Below, piece after piece: positions 44,635 through 52,631 of a stretch of DNA of 64,000 bases (the first letter of the stretch is position 1; the number at the start of each line of letters is the position of its first letter). The position numbers and the translations under genes were made by a program. The DNA comes from Bradyrhizobium niftali (GTDB lineage Bacteria > Pseudomonadota > Alphaproteobacteria > Rhizobiales > Xanthobacteraceae), in assembly GCF_004571025.1 (NCBI RefSeq), contig NZ_SPQT01000033.1, positions 50,182 to 114,181 of the forward strand, given 5' to 3'. The notes beneath the pieces are model-generated. The model made no database searches, had not been told where the DNA came from, and saw nothing but the letters and a program-made list of their open reading frames with translations.

Positions 44635-44734
44635 AAGCTTTGTTCTGCCCAAGCTGCTCGGCCGGTTGCGCGCATCCCGTGAGCACGAGCTCCAGCGGTT
44701 CGGTATTTCGCCGCACGGCGAAGCATTTCAGTAG
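44635..44734 (+). pseudogene. Relic of an amtB 3' end
   Basis: The frame from 44645 to the TAG at 44732-44734 reads LPKLLGRLRASREHELQRFGISPHGEAFQ. This matches the last residues of the first AmtB (LRVSREHELEGLDISQHGEALQ and stop), with the same spacing to the stop codon. Similarity also holds upstream (AGCTTTGTTCTGCCCAAGCT against AGCTTCATCCTGCTCAAGCT) and then fades. No start codon or membrane part remains. It lies just before the second glnK and shows that an amtB copy or copied 3' end once stood here. Confidence 0.85.
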
Positions 44735-44801
44735 CTCTGCCCATAATTAGATACCTTTTTGCTGCCCGACACATGAGCAACATTGTGTCGGCAGCCTGTC
44801 G

Positions 44802-44818
44802 TGCACTTATTTTGAGCA
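44802..44818 (+). promoter_or_regulatory. Candidate NtrC-binding site upstream of the second glnK
   Basis: TGCACT, five bases, TGAGCA resembles the NtrC consensus TGCACY-N5-RGTGCA: all six positions of the left half and four of six of the right half. It lies about 120 bases upstream of the sigma-54-like promoter, a usual enhancer distance. Confidence 0.45.
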
Positions 44819-44922
44819 GACGTGACCAGCTTTTGAGCGCGACGTAATAGCGCACTGCACTGCAGCACGCGTCAAACGCGAAAACCCCCGCTTTCATAGT
44901 CCGTTAGGCAACACGCCCGTTC

Positions 44923-44938
44923 TGGCACGGCATTTGAT
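44923..44938 (+). promoter_or_regulatory. Sigma-54-like promoter of the second glnK-amtB pair
   Basis: TGGCACG, four bases, TTGAT matches the -24/-12 consensus TGGCACG-N4-TTGCW at every position but one (A in place of the -12 C). It lies about 105 bases before the glnK ATG, on the same strand. RpoN control fits a GlnK-AmtB operon. Confidence 0.6.
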
Positions 44939-45043
44939 TCTAGGGGTCCGGCTGTGCCCGCGTAGTGAAACTTCTCCCTCGTGGCGAACCAGTCGAGAAA
45001 CGCCCGGCCACGTCCGGACCGGGCCCAAGCGGGGATAGGACCC

Positions 45044-45382
45044 ATGAAAATTGTTATGGCGATTATCAAGCCATTCAAGCTGGAAGAAGTCCGTGACGCC
45101 CTGACCGCCATCGGCGTTCACGGTCTCACGGTGACGGAAGTCAAGGGATATGGCCGCCAGAAGGGCCATACGGAAATCTATCGCGGCGCTGAATATGCCG
45201 TGAGTTTCCTGCCCAAGATCAAGATCGAGGTCGCTGTCGCCTCCGACCAGGTCGACAAGACCATCGACGCCATCACGTCCGCTGCGAAAACCGGACAGAT
45301 CGGCGACGGCAAGATCTTCGTCATCAACCTCGACCATGCGGTTCGTATCCGCACCGGCGAGGCCGATGCCGCGGCCCTCTGA
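45044..45382 (+). CDS. glnK: Nitrogen regulatory protein P-II (second copy)
   Basis: 112 residues from ATG 45044, after GGGGATAGG. It is very close to the first copy, with Tyr51 in the T-loop GHTEIYRGAEY and GDGKIFV. It is tightly followed by amtB after 37 bases. The sigma-54-like promoter and NtrC-like site upstream suggest induction when nitrogen is short. An upstream in-frame start at 44981 is not supported. Confidence 0.96.
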   Translation: MKIVMAIIKPFKLEEVRDALTAIGVHGLTVTEVKGYGRQKGHTEIYRGAEYAVSFLPKIKIEVAVASDQVDKTIDAITSAAKTGQIGDGKIFVINLDHAVRIRTGEADAAAL

Positions 45383-45419
45383 TTTCGCGCTCAACCTTAT
45401 CCAATCAGGAGTAAACAAT

Positions 45420-46868
45420 ATGACGTTCAAGCGTCCCTATGGCGCGGGATTGGCGGCTCTCGCAGTCGGCCTGTTCGCTGCGACCGCAGCCTATGCCGAG
45501 CCAACGGTCAACAAGGGAGACAACGCCTGGATGCTGACATCGACAGTCCTCGTGCTGTTGATGACGATCCCGGGTCTTGCGCTGTTCTACGGCGGTCTCG
45601 TCCGTTCCAAGAACATGCTCTCGGTCTTGATGCAGGTCTTCTACACCGTCTGCGTCGTCACCGTGATCTGGGCCGTGTACGGCTACAGCCTCGCCTTCAC
45701 CGGCGGCTCCGACTTCATCGGCGGCTTCTCCAAGGCCTTCATGATGGGCGTCACCACCGACTCGAAGGCCGCGACCTTCTCGGTCGACGCCAACATCTCG
45801 GAGCTCATCTACATGTGCTTCCAGATGACCTTCGCGGCGATCACGCCCGCCCTCATCGTCGGCGCCTTCGCCGAGCGCATGAAGTTCTCGGCGATCGCTC
45901 TCTTCATCCCGCTCTGGGTCACGCTGATCTACTTCCCGATCGCGCACATGGTCTGGTACTGGCCCGGCCCGGACGCGATCCAGGATGCGGCCAAGGCTCT
46001 GGCTGCGGCGACTGATGCAGCGGCGAAGACCGCGGCGCAGGCCAAGCTCGACGAGATCAACGCCGACGCCGGCTGGATCTTCAAGAAGGGCGCGATCGAC
46101 TTCGCGGGCGGCACCGTGGTGCACATCAACGCCGGCATCGCAGGTCTCGTCGGCGCTCTCTTGATCGGCAAGCGCACCGGCTACGGCAAGGAGCTGATGG
46201 CTCCGCACTCGCTGACCATGTCGATGATCGGCGCCTCGCTGCTCTGGGTCGGCTGGTTCGGCTTCAACGCCGGCTCCAACCTCGAAGCCAACGGCGGCGC
46301 TGCCCTCGCCATGACCAACTCCTTCGTCGCCACCGCGGCCGCCGCGCTGTCGTGGATGTTCGCGGAGTGGATCGTGAAGGGTCACCCGTCGGTGCTCGGC
46401 GTCATCTCCGGCGCTGTCGCGGGTCTCGTGGCCGTCACGCCCGCCGCCGGCTTCTCCGGCGTCATGGGTGCGATCGTCCTCGGTCTCGTGGTCGGCGTGG
46501 TCTGCCTGTTCTTCTGCACCGTCGTGAAGAACGCGATCGGCTACGACGACTCCCTCGACGTGTTCGGCGTGCACTGCATCGGCGGCATCGTCGGTGCTCT
46601 CGGTACCGGCATCCTGGTGAACCCCGCCCTCGGCGGCGCCGGCATCATCGACTACACGGCGATCCCGCCGAAGGTTGCCGATTACGACTTCGCGGCGCAG
46701 ATGGTGTCCCAGTTCTGGGGCGTCTGCACCACGCTGGTGTGGTCGGGCATCGGTTCGGCGATCCTCTACAAGGTCGTCGATGTGATCGTTGGCCTCCGCG
46801 CCAATGTCGAGAGCGAGCGTGAAGGCCTCGACATCACCGAGCACACCGAGCGCGCCTACAACATGTAA
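45420..46868 (+). CDS. amtB: Ammonium transporter (second copy)
   Basis: 482 residues from ATG 45420, behind CAGGAGTAA. A cleavable signal peptide (ending AAYA) precedes the eleven-segment channel. The pore histidines are His235 in GTVVHINAG and His385 in DVFGVHCIGG. Compared with the first copy it has about 35 extra residues before the first pore histidine, an alanine-rich stretch (DAIQDAAKALAAATDAAAKT and on to INADAGW) in an extracytoplasmic loop. The C-terminal tail ESEREGLDITEHTERAYNM is the GlnK-contact region. A strong terminator follows. Confidence 0.96.
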   Translation: MTFKRPYGAGLAALAVGLFAATAAYAEPTVNKGDNAWMLTSTVLVLLMTIPGLALFYGGLVRSKNMLSVLMQVFYTVCVVTVIWAVYGYSLAFTGGSDFIGGFSKAFMMGVTTDSKAATFSVDANISELIYMCFQMTFAAITPALIVGAFAERMKFSAIALFIPLWVTLIYFPIAHMVWYWPGPDAIQDAAKALAAATDAAAKTAAQAKLDEINADAGWIFKKGAIDFAGGTVVHINAGIAGLVGALLIGKRTGYGKELMAPHSLTMSMIGASLLWVGWFGFNAGSNLEANGGAALAMTNSFVATAAAALSWMFAEWIVKGHPSVLGVISGAVAGLVAVTPAAGFSGVMGAIVLGLVVGVVCLFFCTVVKNAIGYDDSLDVFGVHCIGGIVGALGTGILVNPALGGAGIIDYTAIPPKVADYDFAAQMVSQFWGVCTTLVWSGIGSAILYKVVDVIVGLRANVESEREGLDITEHTERAYNM

Positions 46869-46952
46869 CTCTCCTCCCGGGGCGCGGTCTCTTCGGAGGC
46901 CGCGTCCACAACTACGGTTTGGGCACATACCCGGCAATGCCCCGACCGTTGA

Positions 46953-46987
46953 GGGGCTCCAGCGCAAGTTGGAGCCCCTTTCTTTTT
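46953..46987 (+). terminator. Rho-independent terminator of the second glnK-amtB operon
   Basis: The stem GGGGCTCCA (46953-46961) and TGGAGCCCC (46970-46978) has an eight-base loop and is followed by TTTCTTTTT. Confidence 0.93.
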
Positions 46988-47075
46988 GCCTGATCCCGGC
47001 GAAGAAAAAGATTGCCATTCCGGACAACGGGCGCAGAAATATCGACCACAACGAACAACAAACCGGGAGGTCGCC

Positions 47076-47480
47076 ATGCGTTTGGAAGGTGGATGCTATT
47101 GCGGCGAGGTGCGCTATGTGGCCGAAGGCGACCCGATGATGCAGGCGCAGTGTCATTGCCGCGAGTGCCAGTACATCTCGGGCGGCGCGCCCAACACCTT
47201 CATCGCGATGCCGGCGGCCGGGTTCAGCTACATCATCGGGCAGCCCAAGCAATTCACCCGCAAGGACCTCGAGCGCGCCGTGACGCGCGAGTTCTGCGCC
47301 GAATGCGGCACCCATCTGGTGACCAAGGTTCCGGGCCTTCCCGCCGCGATCCTGAAGGTCGGCACGCTGGACGAGCCGGAGCAGTTCCATCCGCAGATGG
47401 CGATCTACACCTGCGACAAGCAGGAATTCCACGCGATCCCCGCCGGCATGGCGACGTTCGAGAAGCTGCCGGGACACTGA
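47076..47480 (+). CDS. GFA (glutathione-dependent formaldehyde-activating) family protein
   Basis: 134 residues from ATG 47076, with GGGAGGT upstream. The zinc-binding cysteines are in the family pattern: Cys7 and Cys9 (GGCYCGEV), Cys26, Cys28 and Cys31 (CHCREC), and Cys74 and Cys77 (EFCAECGTH). Gfa itself makes S-hydroxymethylglutathione, but most family members have unknown roles. It is monocistronic, between the amtB terminator and a palindromic repeat. Confidence 0.93.
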   Translation: MRLEGGCYCGEVRYVAEGDPMMQAQCHCRECQYISGGAPNTFIAMPAAGFSYIIGQPKQFTRKDLERAVTREFCAECGTHLVTKVPGLPAAILKVGTLDEPEQFHPQMAIYTCDKQEFHAIPAGMATFEKLPGH

Positions 47481-47500
47481 ACGCCTATACCGCGCAACTC

Positions 47501-47626
47501 GTCATGCCCGGGCTTGTCCCGCCTGCGCGGCCGAAGCTGCTCCGGCGAGGCGAAGCCCCGGGCATCCACGTTCTTGGACGCGGCCGGAAAGGCCGTGGAT
47601 GGCAGGGACAGGCCCTGCCATGACGT
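47501..47626. repeat. Palindromic intergenic repeat, family D copy 2
   Basis: GTCATGCCCGGGCTTGTCCC and CCCCGGGCATCCACG, then CCGTGGATGGCAGGG and CCCTGCCATGACG. It is related to 1743-1865. Confidence 0.8.
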
Positions 47627-47752
47627 CGCCGAAATATCCACGTCCCGACAGGAATATGATCAAGCTCCGCGGGCCGCCTCGAACCGGCGCCATGCATCCC
47701 GTTGTTATCCGGCCCCAAAATTCCCGCTCTGGACGGGGGCGGCGACCGATGG

Positions 47753-47767
47753 TTAATCGCGTCTTAA
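47753..47767. promoter_or_regulatory. CtrA-type binding site upstream of the aminotransferase-ftsK genes
   Basis: TTAA (47753-47756), seven bases, TTAA (47764-47767), within the extended palindrome GGTTAA...TTAACC. This is the full CtrA consensus TTAA-N7-TTAA. It lies about 85 bases before the aminotransferase ATG, suited to control of the operon that carries ftsK. Confidence 0.75.
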
Positions 47768-47850
47768 CCTCGCCCTATCTATGGTGAACTGAACCGCTTC
47801 CCGCCGGCGCCTTGGTACGACCGGCTGTTCCAAGAGTGCTGGCGTCCAGA

Positions 47851-49065
47851 ATGGCTATGATCGCTTCATCCCGTGCGCCCCTGGAAGCTGGAAGCTCCGA
47901 CAGCGAACGCTCGCCCTTCGTCCGGCTGAACGAGCTGCTGGCACCCCATCAGCCCGGCAAGTCCTTGATTACGCTTGCAGTCGGCGAGCCCCAGCATCCC
48001 GTGCCTGATTTCGTCGGCCCGGTGCTGGCCAAGCACATCGCCGATTTCGGCCGTTACCCAATGAACCAGGGCACCGAACCGTTCCGGAAAGCGGCGAGCG
48101 CCTGGTTGTCGTCGCGCTTCAAGCTGCCGCGGCCGCTCGACCCCGCGGGCGAGATTCTCGTCCTCAATGGCAGCCGCGAGGGGCTGTTCCTCGCCGCGAT
48201 CACGGCCGCGCGCTATGTCGGCCCGCGCCCCGGCAAGCCCGCCATCCTGATGCCGAACCCGTTCTATCCGGTCTACGGCGCCGGCGCGCGCGCCGCGGCC
48301 TGCGAGCCGGTCTATCTGCCGACCACCGTCGAGAACGGCTTCCTGCCCGATCTCAACGCCATCGACGAGGCGACGCTGGCGCGCACCGTGGCGTTCTACC
48401 TCGCCTCGCCCGCCAATCCGCAGGGCTCCGTCGCCAAGCCCGATTATTTCAGGCGGTTGAAGCAGCTCGCCGACCGCTACGGCTTCGTCATTCTCAGCGA
48501 CGAGTGCTATTCGGAGATCTACACCCGCGAGGCTCCGGGCAGCGCGCTCGAATGCGCCGGCCCCGATTTCACCCGCGTGGTTGCGTTCCAGTCGCTGTCG
48601 AAGCGCTCCAACCTGCCGGGCCTGCGCGTCGGCTTCGCCGCCGGCGACAAGAAGTTCATCGGCATGTTCCTCGAGCTGCGCAACATCGCAGCGCCGCAGG
48701 TGCCGGTGCCGCTCCAGCATGTCGCCACCGTCGCCTATGGCGACGAAGCGCATGTCGAGGAGAATCGCAGGCTCTACCGGATCAAGTTCGACCTCGCCGA
48801 CCAGATCATCGGCAATCGTTACGGCTATCGCCGGCCCGACGGCGGCTTCTGCGTCTGGCTCAACACGTCCGAGCTCGGCGACGACGTATCCATCACGCTC
48901 AGGCTCTTCAAGGAAGCCGGCGTGCGCGTGGTGCCCGGCAGCTATCTGGCGCGGCTCCAGCCCGACGGCTTCAATCCCGGCGCAGGCTACATCCGCCTCG
49001 CGCTGGTGCAGGATGGCGAGACCACGGCACAGGCGCTGCACCGCCTGGTCGAGACTCTGGGTTAG
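47851..49065 (+). CDS. Pyridoxal-phosphate aminotransferase, class I/II
   Basis: 404 residues from ATG 47851; ATG 47857 and TTG 47812 are alternatives, with no decisive ribosome site. It is a fold-type I aminotransferase: the PLP lysine is Lys251 in SLSKRSNLPGLRVGF, with SPANPQGSVA and ILSDECYSEIY before it. The set resembles the DapC-like branch (N-succinyldiaminopimelate aminotransferase), which would feed lysine and peptidoglycan synthesis and would fit with ftsK, but substrate cannot be proved by sequence. ftsK follows after 15 bases, so they are co-transcribed. Confidence 0.9.
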   Translation: MAMIASSRAPLEAGSSDSERSPFVRLNELLAPHQPGKSLITLAVGEPQHPVPDFVGPVLAKHIADFGRYPMNQGTEPFRKAASAWLSSRFKLPRPLDPAGEILVLNGSREGLFLAAITAARYVGPRPGKPAILMPNPFYPVYGAGARAAACEPVYLPTTVENGFLPDLNAIDEATLARTVAFYLASPANPQGSVAKPDYFRRLKQLADRYGFVILSDECYSEIYTREAPGSALECAGPDFTRVVAFQSLSKRSNLPGLRVGFAAGDKKFIGMFLELRNIAAPQVPVPLQHVATVAYGDEAHVEENRRLYRIKFDLADQIIGNRYGYRRPDGGFCVWLNTSELGDDVSITLRLFKEAGVRVVPGSYLARLQPDGFNPGAGYIRLALVQDGETTAQALHRLVETLG

Positions 49066-49080
49066 GCGGGGCCCGTGAGC

Positions 49081-51543
49081 ATGTCGGCAATCGAACGTGT
49101 CATTCCACTGGTCGGCCATCTGCCGCCGTCGATCCGCGAGGCGCTGACGCGGCGCGTGCGCGAGCTCGCCGGCCTCGGCCTGATCGCGCTGTCGGGGCTC
49201 GCCTCGGCCGCGCTCATGACCTGGTCGGTGCAGGATGCAAGCCTCAGCCACGCGACCTCGCGGCCGATCCGCAACATCCTCGGCTATGCCGGCGCGATCG
49301 GCGCAGACCTTGCGATGCAGATCCTCGGGCTCGGCGCGATCATGCTGGTCCTGACTGTCGCGGTCTGGGGCTGGCGCATGATGACCCATCGCCCGTTCGA
49401 CCGCGAGGCGCTGCGGCTCGGCTCCTGGATTCTCTGCACCGTGATCGCCGCGGGCTTTGTCAGCTGCTGGCCACACGGCGGCGCATGGCCGCTGCCGACC
49501 GGACTCGGCGGCGTGGTCGGCGATGCCCTGGTGCGCGCGCCCGCGGTGATTTTCGGGCCGCCCGGCACGATCTATCGCACGGTGCTCGGTGTGATCCTGT
49601 TCGCGGCGATGGCCGCGACTTTCCTGATCGCCTGCGGTCTTGGCGCGCGCGAGCATGACGACGAGCTCGCCGAGATCGAGGATGACGACAAGCCGCTCGA
49701 TGAAGACGAGGAGAGCGATCGCGGTTCGGTGTCGCTGGGCTGGCTGTTCCATGCGCTGATGAGCACCAAGGCACGCCTGATCTGGCTGTGTGGTGCCGCT
49801 TACCGCTCGCTGGTCTCGAGCGGGCCGAAGACCAAGGTCGCTGCGTTCAGCCGCCAGGAGCCGAATCTCGGCGGCCGCGCCGCGCCCCCGATCTCGCCGC
49901 AGTCCGAAGACGAGGACTACGAGCACGAGGAAGAGGAAGACGAGGAGGAAGAGGAGGAGCCTGCCGCGCGCGCGCCGCGCAAGAAGGCTGCTCCGAAGGC
50001 TGCGGCCAAGAAATCCTCCGACAAGTTCGAGCTTCCGTCCGTGTCCGTGCTCGCTGCGCCCAAGGCCGGTGATCGCCAGCCGCTCAGCAAGGCCGAGCTG
50101 GAAGCCAATTCGCGCGCGCTCGAAGGCGTGCTGCAGGACTTCGGCGTGCGCGGCGAGATCGTGAAGGCCAATCCGGGTCCCGTCGTCACGCTGTACGAGC
50201 TGGAGCCGGCGCCCGGCATCAAATCGTCGCGCGTGATCGGACTTGCCGACGACATCGCCCGCTCGATGAGCGCGCTGTCGGCGCGCGTCGCTGTCGTGCC
50301 CGGCCGCAATGCCATCGGCATCGAATTGCCAAACGCCCATCGCGAAAAGGTCTATCTGCGCGAGCTGCTGGTCGCCAAGGAAACCGTCGACACGGTTGCC
50401 AAGCTGCCGCTCTGCCTCGGCAAGACCATCGGCGGCGACCCCGTCATCATCGACCTCGCGCGCACCCCGCACATGCTGATCGCCGGTACCACCGGCTCGG
50501 GCAAGTCGGTCGCCATCAACACCATGATCCTCAGCCTGGTCTACCGGCTGCGTCCGGACCAGTGCCGCCTGATCATGGTCGATCCGAAGATGCTCGAACT
50601 CTCCGTCTATGACGGCATTCCCCATCTGCTCACGCCGGTCGTGACCGACCCGAAGAAGGCCGTGGTCGCGCTGAAATGGGCCGTGCGCGAGATGGAAGAG
50701 CGCTACAAGAACATGGCCAAGCTCGGTGTGCGCAACATCGACGGCTACAACACGCGCCTGCTCGAGTTGAAAGCCAAGGGCGAGGAGCCGACGCGCACGG
50801 TGCACACCGGCTTCGACAAGGAGACCGGCAAGGCGATCTACGAGGAAGAGAAGCTCTCGCTCGACCCGCTGCCCTACATCGTCATCATCGTCGACGAAAT
50901 GGCCGACCTGATGATGGTCGCCGGCAAGGACATCGAAGGCGCGGTGCAGCGCCTCGCGCAGATGGCGCGCGCCGCCGGCCTGCACGTGATCCTGGCGACG
51001 CAGCGTCCGTCGGTCGACGTCATCACCGGCACCATCAAGGCGAACTTCCCGACCCGCATCGCCTTCCAGGTCACCTCCAAGATCGACAGCCGCACCATTC
51101 TGGGCGAGATGGGCGCCGAGCAGCTGCTCGGCCAGGGCGATATGCTCTACATGGCCGGCGGCGGCCGCATCAGCCGCGTGCACGGGCCCTTTGCGTCGGA
51201 CGACGAAGTCGAGAAGGTGGTGCGCCACCTCAAGACCCAGGGTCAACCGGAATATCTCGAGGCTGTCACGGCCGAAGAGCCGACCGAGGACGAGGACGGC
51301 GGCGCCGTGTTCGACGCCAGCGGAATGGGCGCGGATGGCGGCGGCGATCTATTCCAGCAGGCCGTTGCCATCGTCAAACGCGACCGCAAGGCCTCGACCA
51401 GCTACATCCAGCGCCGCCTGCAAATCGGCTATAACCGCGCCGCATCGCTGATGGAGCGCATGGAACTGGAAGGCATTGTCGGTCCCGCCAACCACGCCGG
51501 CAAGCGCGAGATCCTGGTCGAGGAAGAAGACAGCCATATGTGA
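49081..51543 (+). CDS. ftsK: DNA translocase FtsK
   Basis: 820 residues from ATG 49081, eight bases after GGCGGGG; a GTG at 49075 is too close to that site. The N-terminus has four membrane segments (about 30-190). The linker (about 195-300) includes an acidic run (residues about 274-295) next to an Ala/Lys-rich basic run. The motor follows: beta-alpha domain, Walker A GTTGSGKS (469-476), Walker B IVIIVDEMADLM, and AGLHVILATQRPSVDVITG. The C-terminal gamma winged helix (AVAIVKRDRKASTSYIQRRLQIGYNRAA) reads KOPS sites. It pumps DNA at the septum to complete chromosome segregation. A CtrA box lies upstream of the operon. Confidence 0.97.
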   Translation: MSAIERVIPLVGHLPPSIREALTRRVRELAGLGLIALSGLASAALMTWSVQDASLSHATSRPIRNILGYAGAIGADLAMQILGLGAIMLVLTVAVWGWRMMTHRPFDREALRLGSWILCTVIAAGFVSCWPHGGAWPLPTGLGGVVGDALVRAPAVIFGPPGTIYRTVLGVILFAAMAATFLIACGLGAREHDDELAEIEDDDKPLDEDEESDRGSVSLGWLFHALMSTKARLIWLCGAAYRSLVSSGPKTKVAAFSRQEPNLGGRAAPPISPQSEDEDYEHEEEEDEEEEEEPAARAPRKKAAPKAAAKKSSDKFELPSVSVLAAPKAGDRQPLSKAELEANSRALEGVLQDFGVRGEIVKANPGPVVTLYELEPAPGIKSSRVIGLADDIARSMSALSARVAVVPGRNAIGIELPNAHREKVYLRELLVAKETVDTVAKLPLCLGKTIGGDPVIIDLARTPHMLIAGTTGSGKSVAINTMILSLVYRLRPDQCRLIMVDPKMLELSVYDGIPHLLTPVVTDPKKAVVALKWAVREMEERYKNMAKLGVRNIDGYNTRLLELKAKGEEPTRTVHTGFDKETGKAIYEEEKLSLDPLPYIVIIVDEMADLMMVAGKDIEGAVQRLAQMARAAGLHVILATQRPSVDVITGTIKANFPTRIAFQVTSKIDSRTILGEMGAEQLLGQGDMLYMAGGGRISRVHGPFASDDEVEKVVRHLKTQGQPEYLEAVTAEEPTEDEDGGAVFDASGMGADGGGDLFQQAVAIVKRDRKASTSYIQRRLQIGYNRAASLMERMELEGIVGPANHAGKREILVEEEDSHM

Positions 51544-51637
51544 GGCGAGCCGCCTCAAAACACTATTTCACGCAGAATCGATATCTGCTTTTGCCCGAAA
51601 TCACGCTAAAAGGCGCCTAGCCATACAGGACGACGCG

Positions 51638-52450
51638 TTGATCAGACATCCGGACATTCGATTCGCTGCCACCATCGCCGCGCGAAGCGCGCGCGTGGCC
51701 GGCGTGCTTCTCGTCACCGCCGCAATGGTGACCGCGGCGTCGTTCGCGCAGACCGTGCCCGTGCCGAAGCCCGCGCCGAAGGGCCGCGATAGCGGTCCGG
51801 CCGCCGGCGGGCCCGCGGTCACCGGCGCGACCCAGACGCCGCCGAATCCGATCATCCCGGATCCGCGCCGCAACGTGCCGAGCAGCATCTTCCAGACCTT
51901 CGACGCCAGCCAGAAGGCGCAGGCCGCCAAGGTCAGCGCCTATCTGTCCTCGCTCTCGACGCTGGTCGGGAATTTCGTCCAGGTCGGTCCCGACGGCAGC
52001 AAGACGCAAGGCGATTTCTACATCCAGAAGCCGGGCAAGGTGCGCTTCGAATATGACGCGCCGAGCCCGATCGACATCGTCGCCGACGGATCATCGCTGG
52101 TGGTGCGCGACCGCAAGCTCGCCACCCAGGATGTCTATCCGCTGTCGCAGACGCCGCTGCGCTTCCTGCTGTCCGATCGCATCGACCTGATGAAGGATAC
52201 CAATGTCGTCAACGTCTCGGCCGACGACGTCTTCGTCAGCGTCACCATCGAGGAGAAGCAGGCGCTGGTCGGCACCAGCCGCCTCTTGCTGATGTTCGGC
52301 GCCAAGGACGGCCAGCTGAAGCAGTGGACCGTCACCGACCCGCAGGGCTACGACACCACGATCGCGATCTACAATCTCGACGCAACCAAGAAGCTCGATC
52401 CCGGCATGTTCAAGATCGACTTCACCAATTACGGTCCATCGCCGGGCTGA
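51638..52450 (+). CDS. lolA: Outer-membrane lipoprotein carrier protein LolA
   Basis: 270 residues from TTG 51638, the first start just before a good signal peptide (RVAGVLLVTAAMVTAASFA). The frame is open further upstream to ftsK, so the start is not certain. A proline-rich segment (45-80) precedes the LolA fold: SAYLSSLSTLVGNFVQVGPDGS, GDFYIQKPGKVRFEYDAP, VDGSSLVV-like VADGSSLVVRDRK, and QTPLRFLLSDRIDL. LolA ferries lipoproteins through the periplasm to the outer membrane. It follows ftsK by 94 bases and xthA comes next. Confidence 0.92.
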   Translation: MIRHPDIRFAATIAARSARVAGVLLVTAAMVTAASFAQTVPVPKPAPKGRDSGPAAGGPAVTGATQTPPNPIIPDPRRNVPSSIFQTFDASQKAQAAKVSAYLSSLSTLVGNFVQVGPDGSKTQGDFYIQKPGKVRFEYDAPSPIDIVADGSSLVVRDRKLATQDVYPLSQTPLRFLLSDRIDLMKDTNVVNVSADDVFVSVTIEEKQALVGTSRLLLMFGAKDGQLKQWTVTDPQGYDTTIAIYNLDATKKLDPGMFKIDFTNYGPSPG

Positions 52451-52456
52451 CGGTGC

Positions 52457-52571
52457 GTAGGGTGGGTTAGCCCTGCAGATGCGCAAAGCGCATCTGCTCG
52501 GCGTAACCCACCACTGTTTATCTCCGTAGGTTCAAGGTTGGTGGGTTACGCCTTCGGCTAACCCACCCTAC
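52457..52571. repeat. Palindromic intergenic repeat, family E
   Basis: GTAGGGTGGGTTAGCC pairs with GGCTAACCCACCCTAC; inner arms GCGTAACCCACCA and TGGTGGGTTACGCC. It lies between lolA and xthA. Confidence 0.87.
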
Positions 52572-52631
52572 AATTTCGGCCCTGTGGACAAGCATTTTCC
52601 CTGCGCCAATCCATGCTAAGACGCATCCCTC

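Larger units (their letters stand above)
44599..45043. other. Intergenic region between clpP and the second glnK
   Basis: 445 bases. It holds a relic of an amtB 3' end (44635-44734), an NtrC-like site (44802-44818) and a sigma-54-like promoter (44923-44938). The remainder, about 44735-44800, contains an imperfect hairpin around CCGACACATGAGCAAC and ATTGTGTCGG (44766-44791) and no gene. Confidence 0.7.
47481..47850. other. Intergenic region upstream of the aminotransferase-ftsK genes
   Basis: 370 bases. The first part is a family D palindromic repeat (47501-47626). The second part contains the CtrA-type box at 47753-47767. Nothing else coding is supported. Confidence 0.7.

Noticed and set aside
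47866..51246. A very long open frame (over 1100 codons) on the minus strand opposite the aminotransferase and ftsK
   Set aside because: It is antisense to two clear genes and reads as His/Arg/Gly-rich low-complexity protein, the usual artefact of third-position GC bias in high-GC DNA. Similar antisense frames at 26412-28334, 19844-21889, 45405-47477 and 59205-61016 are rejected for the same reason.
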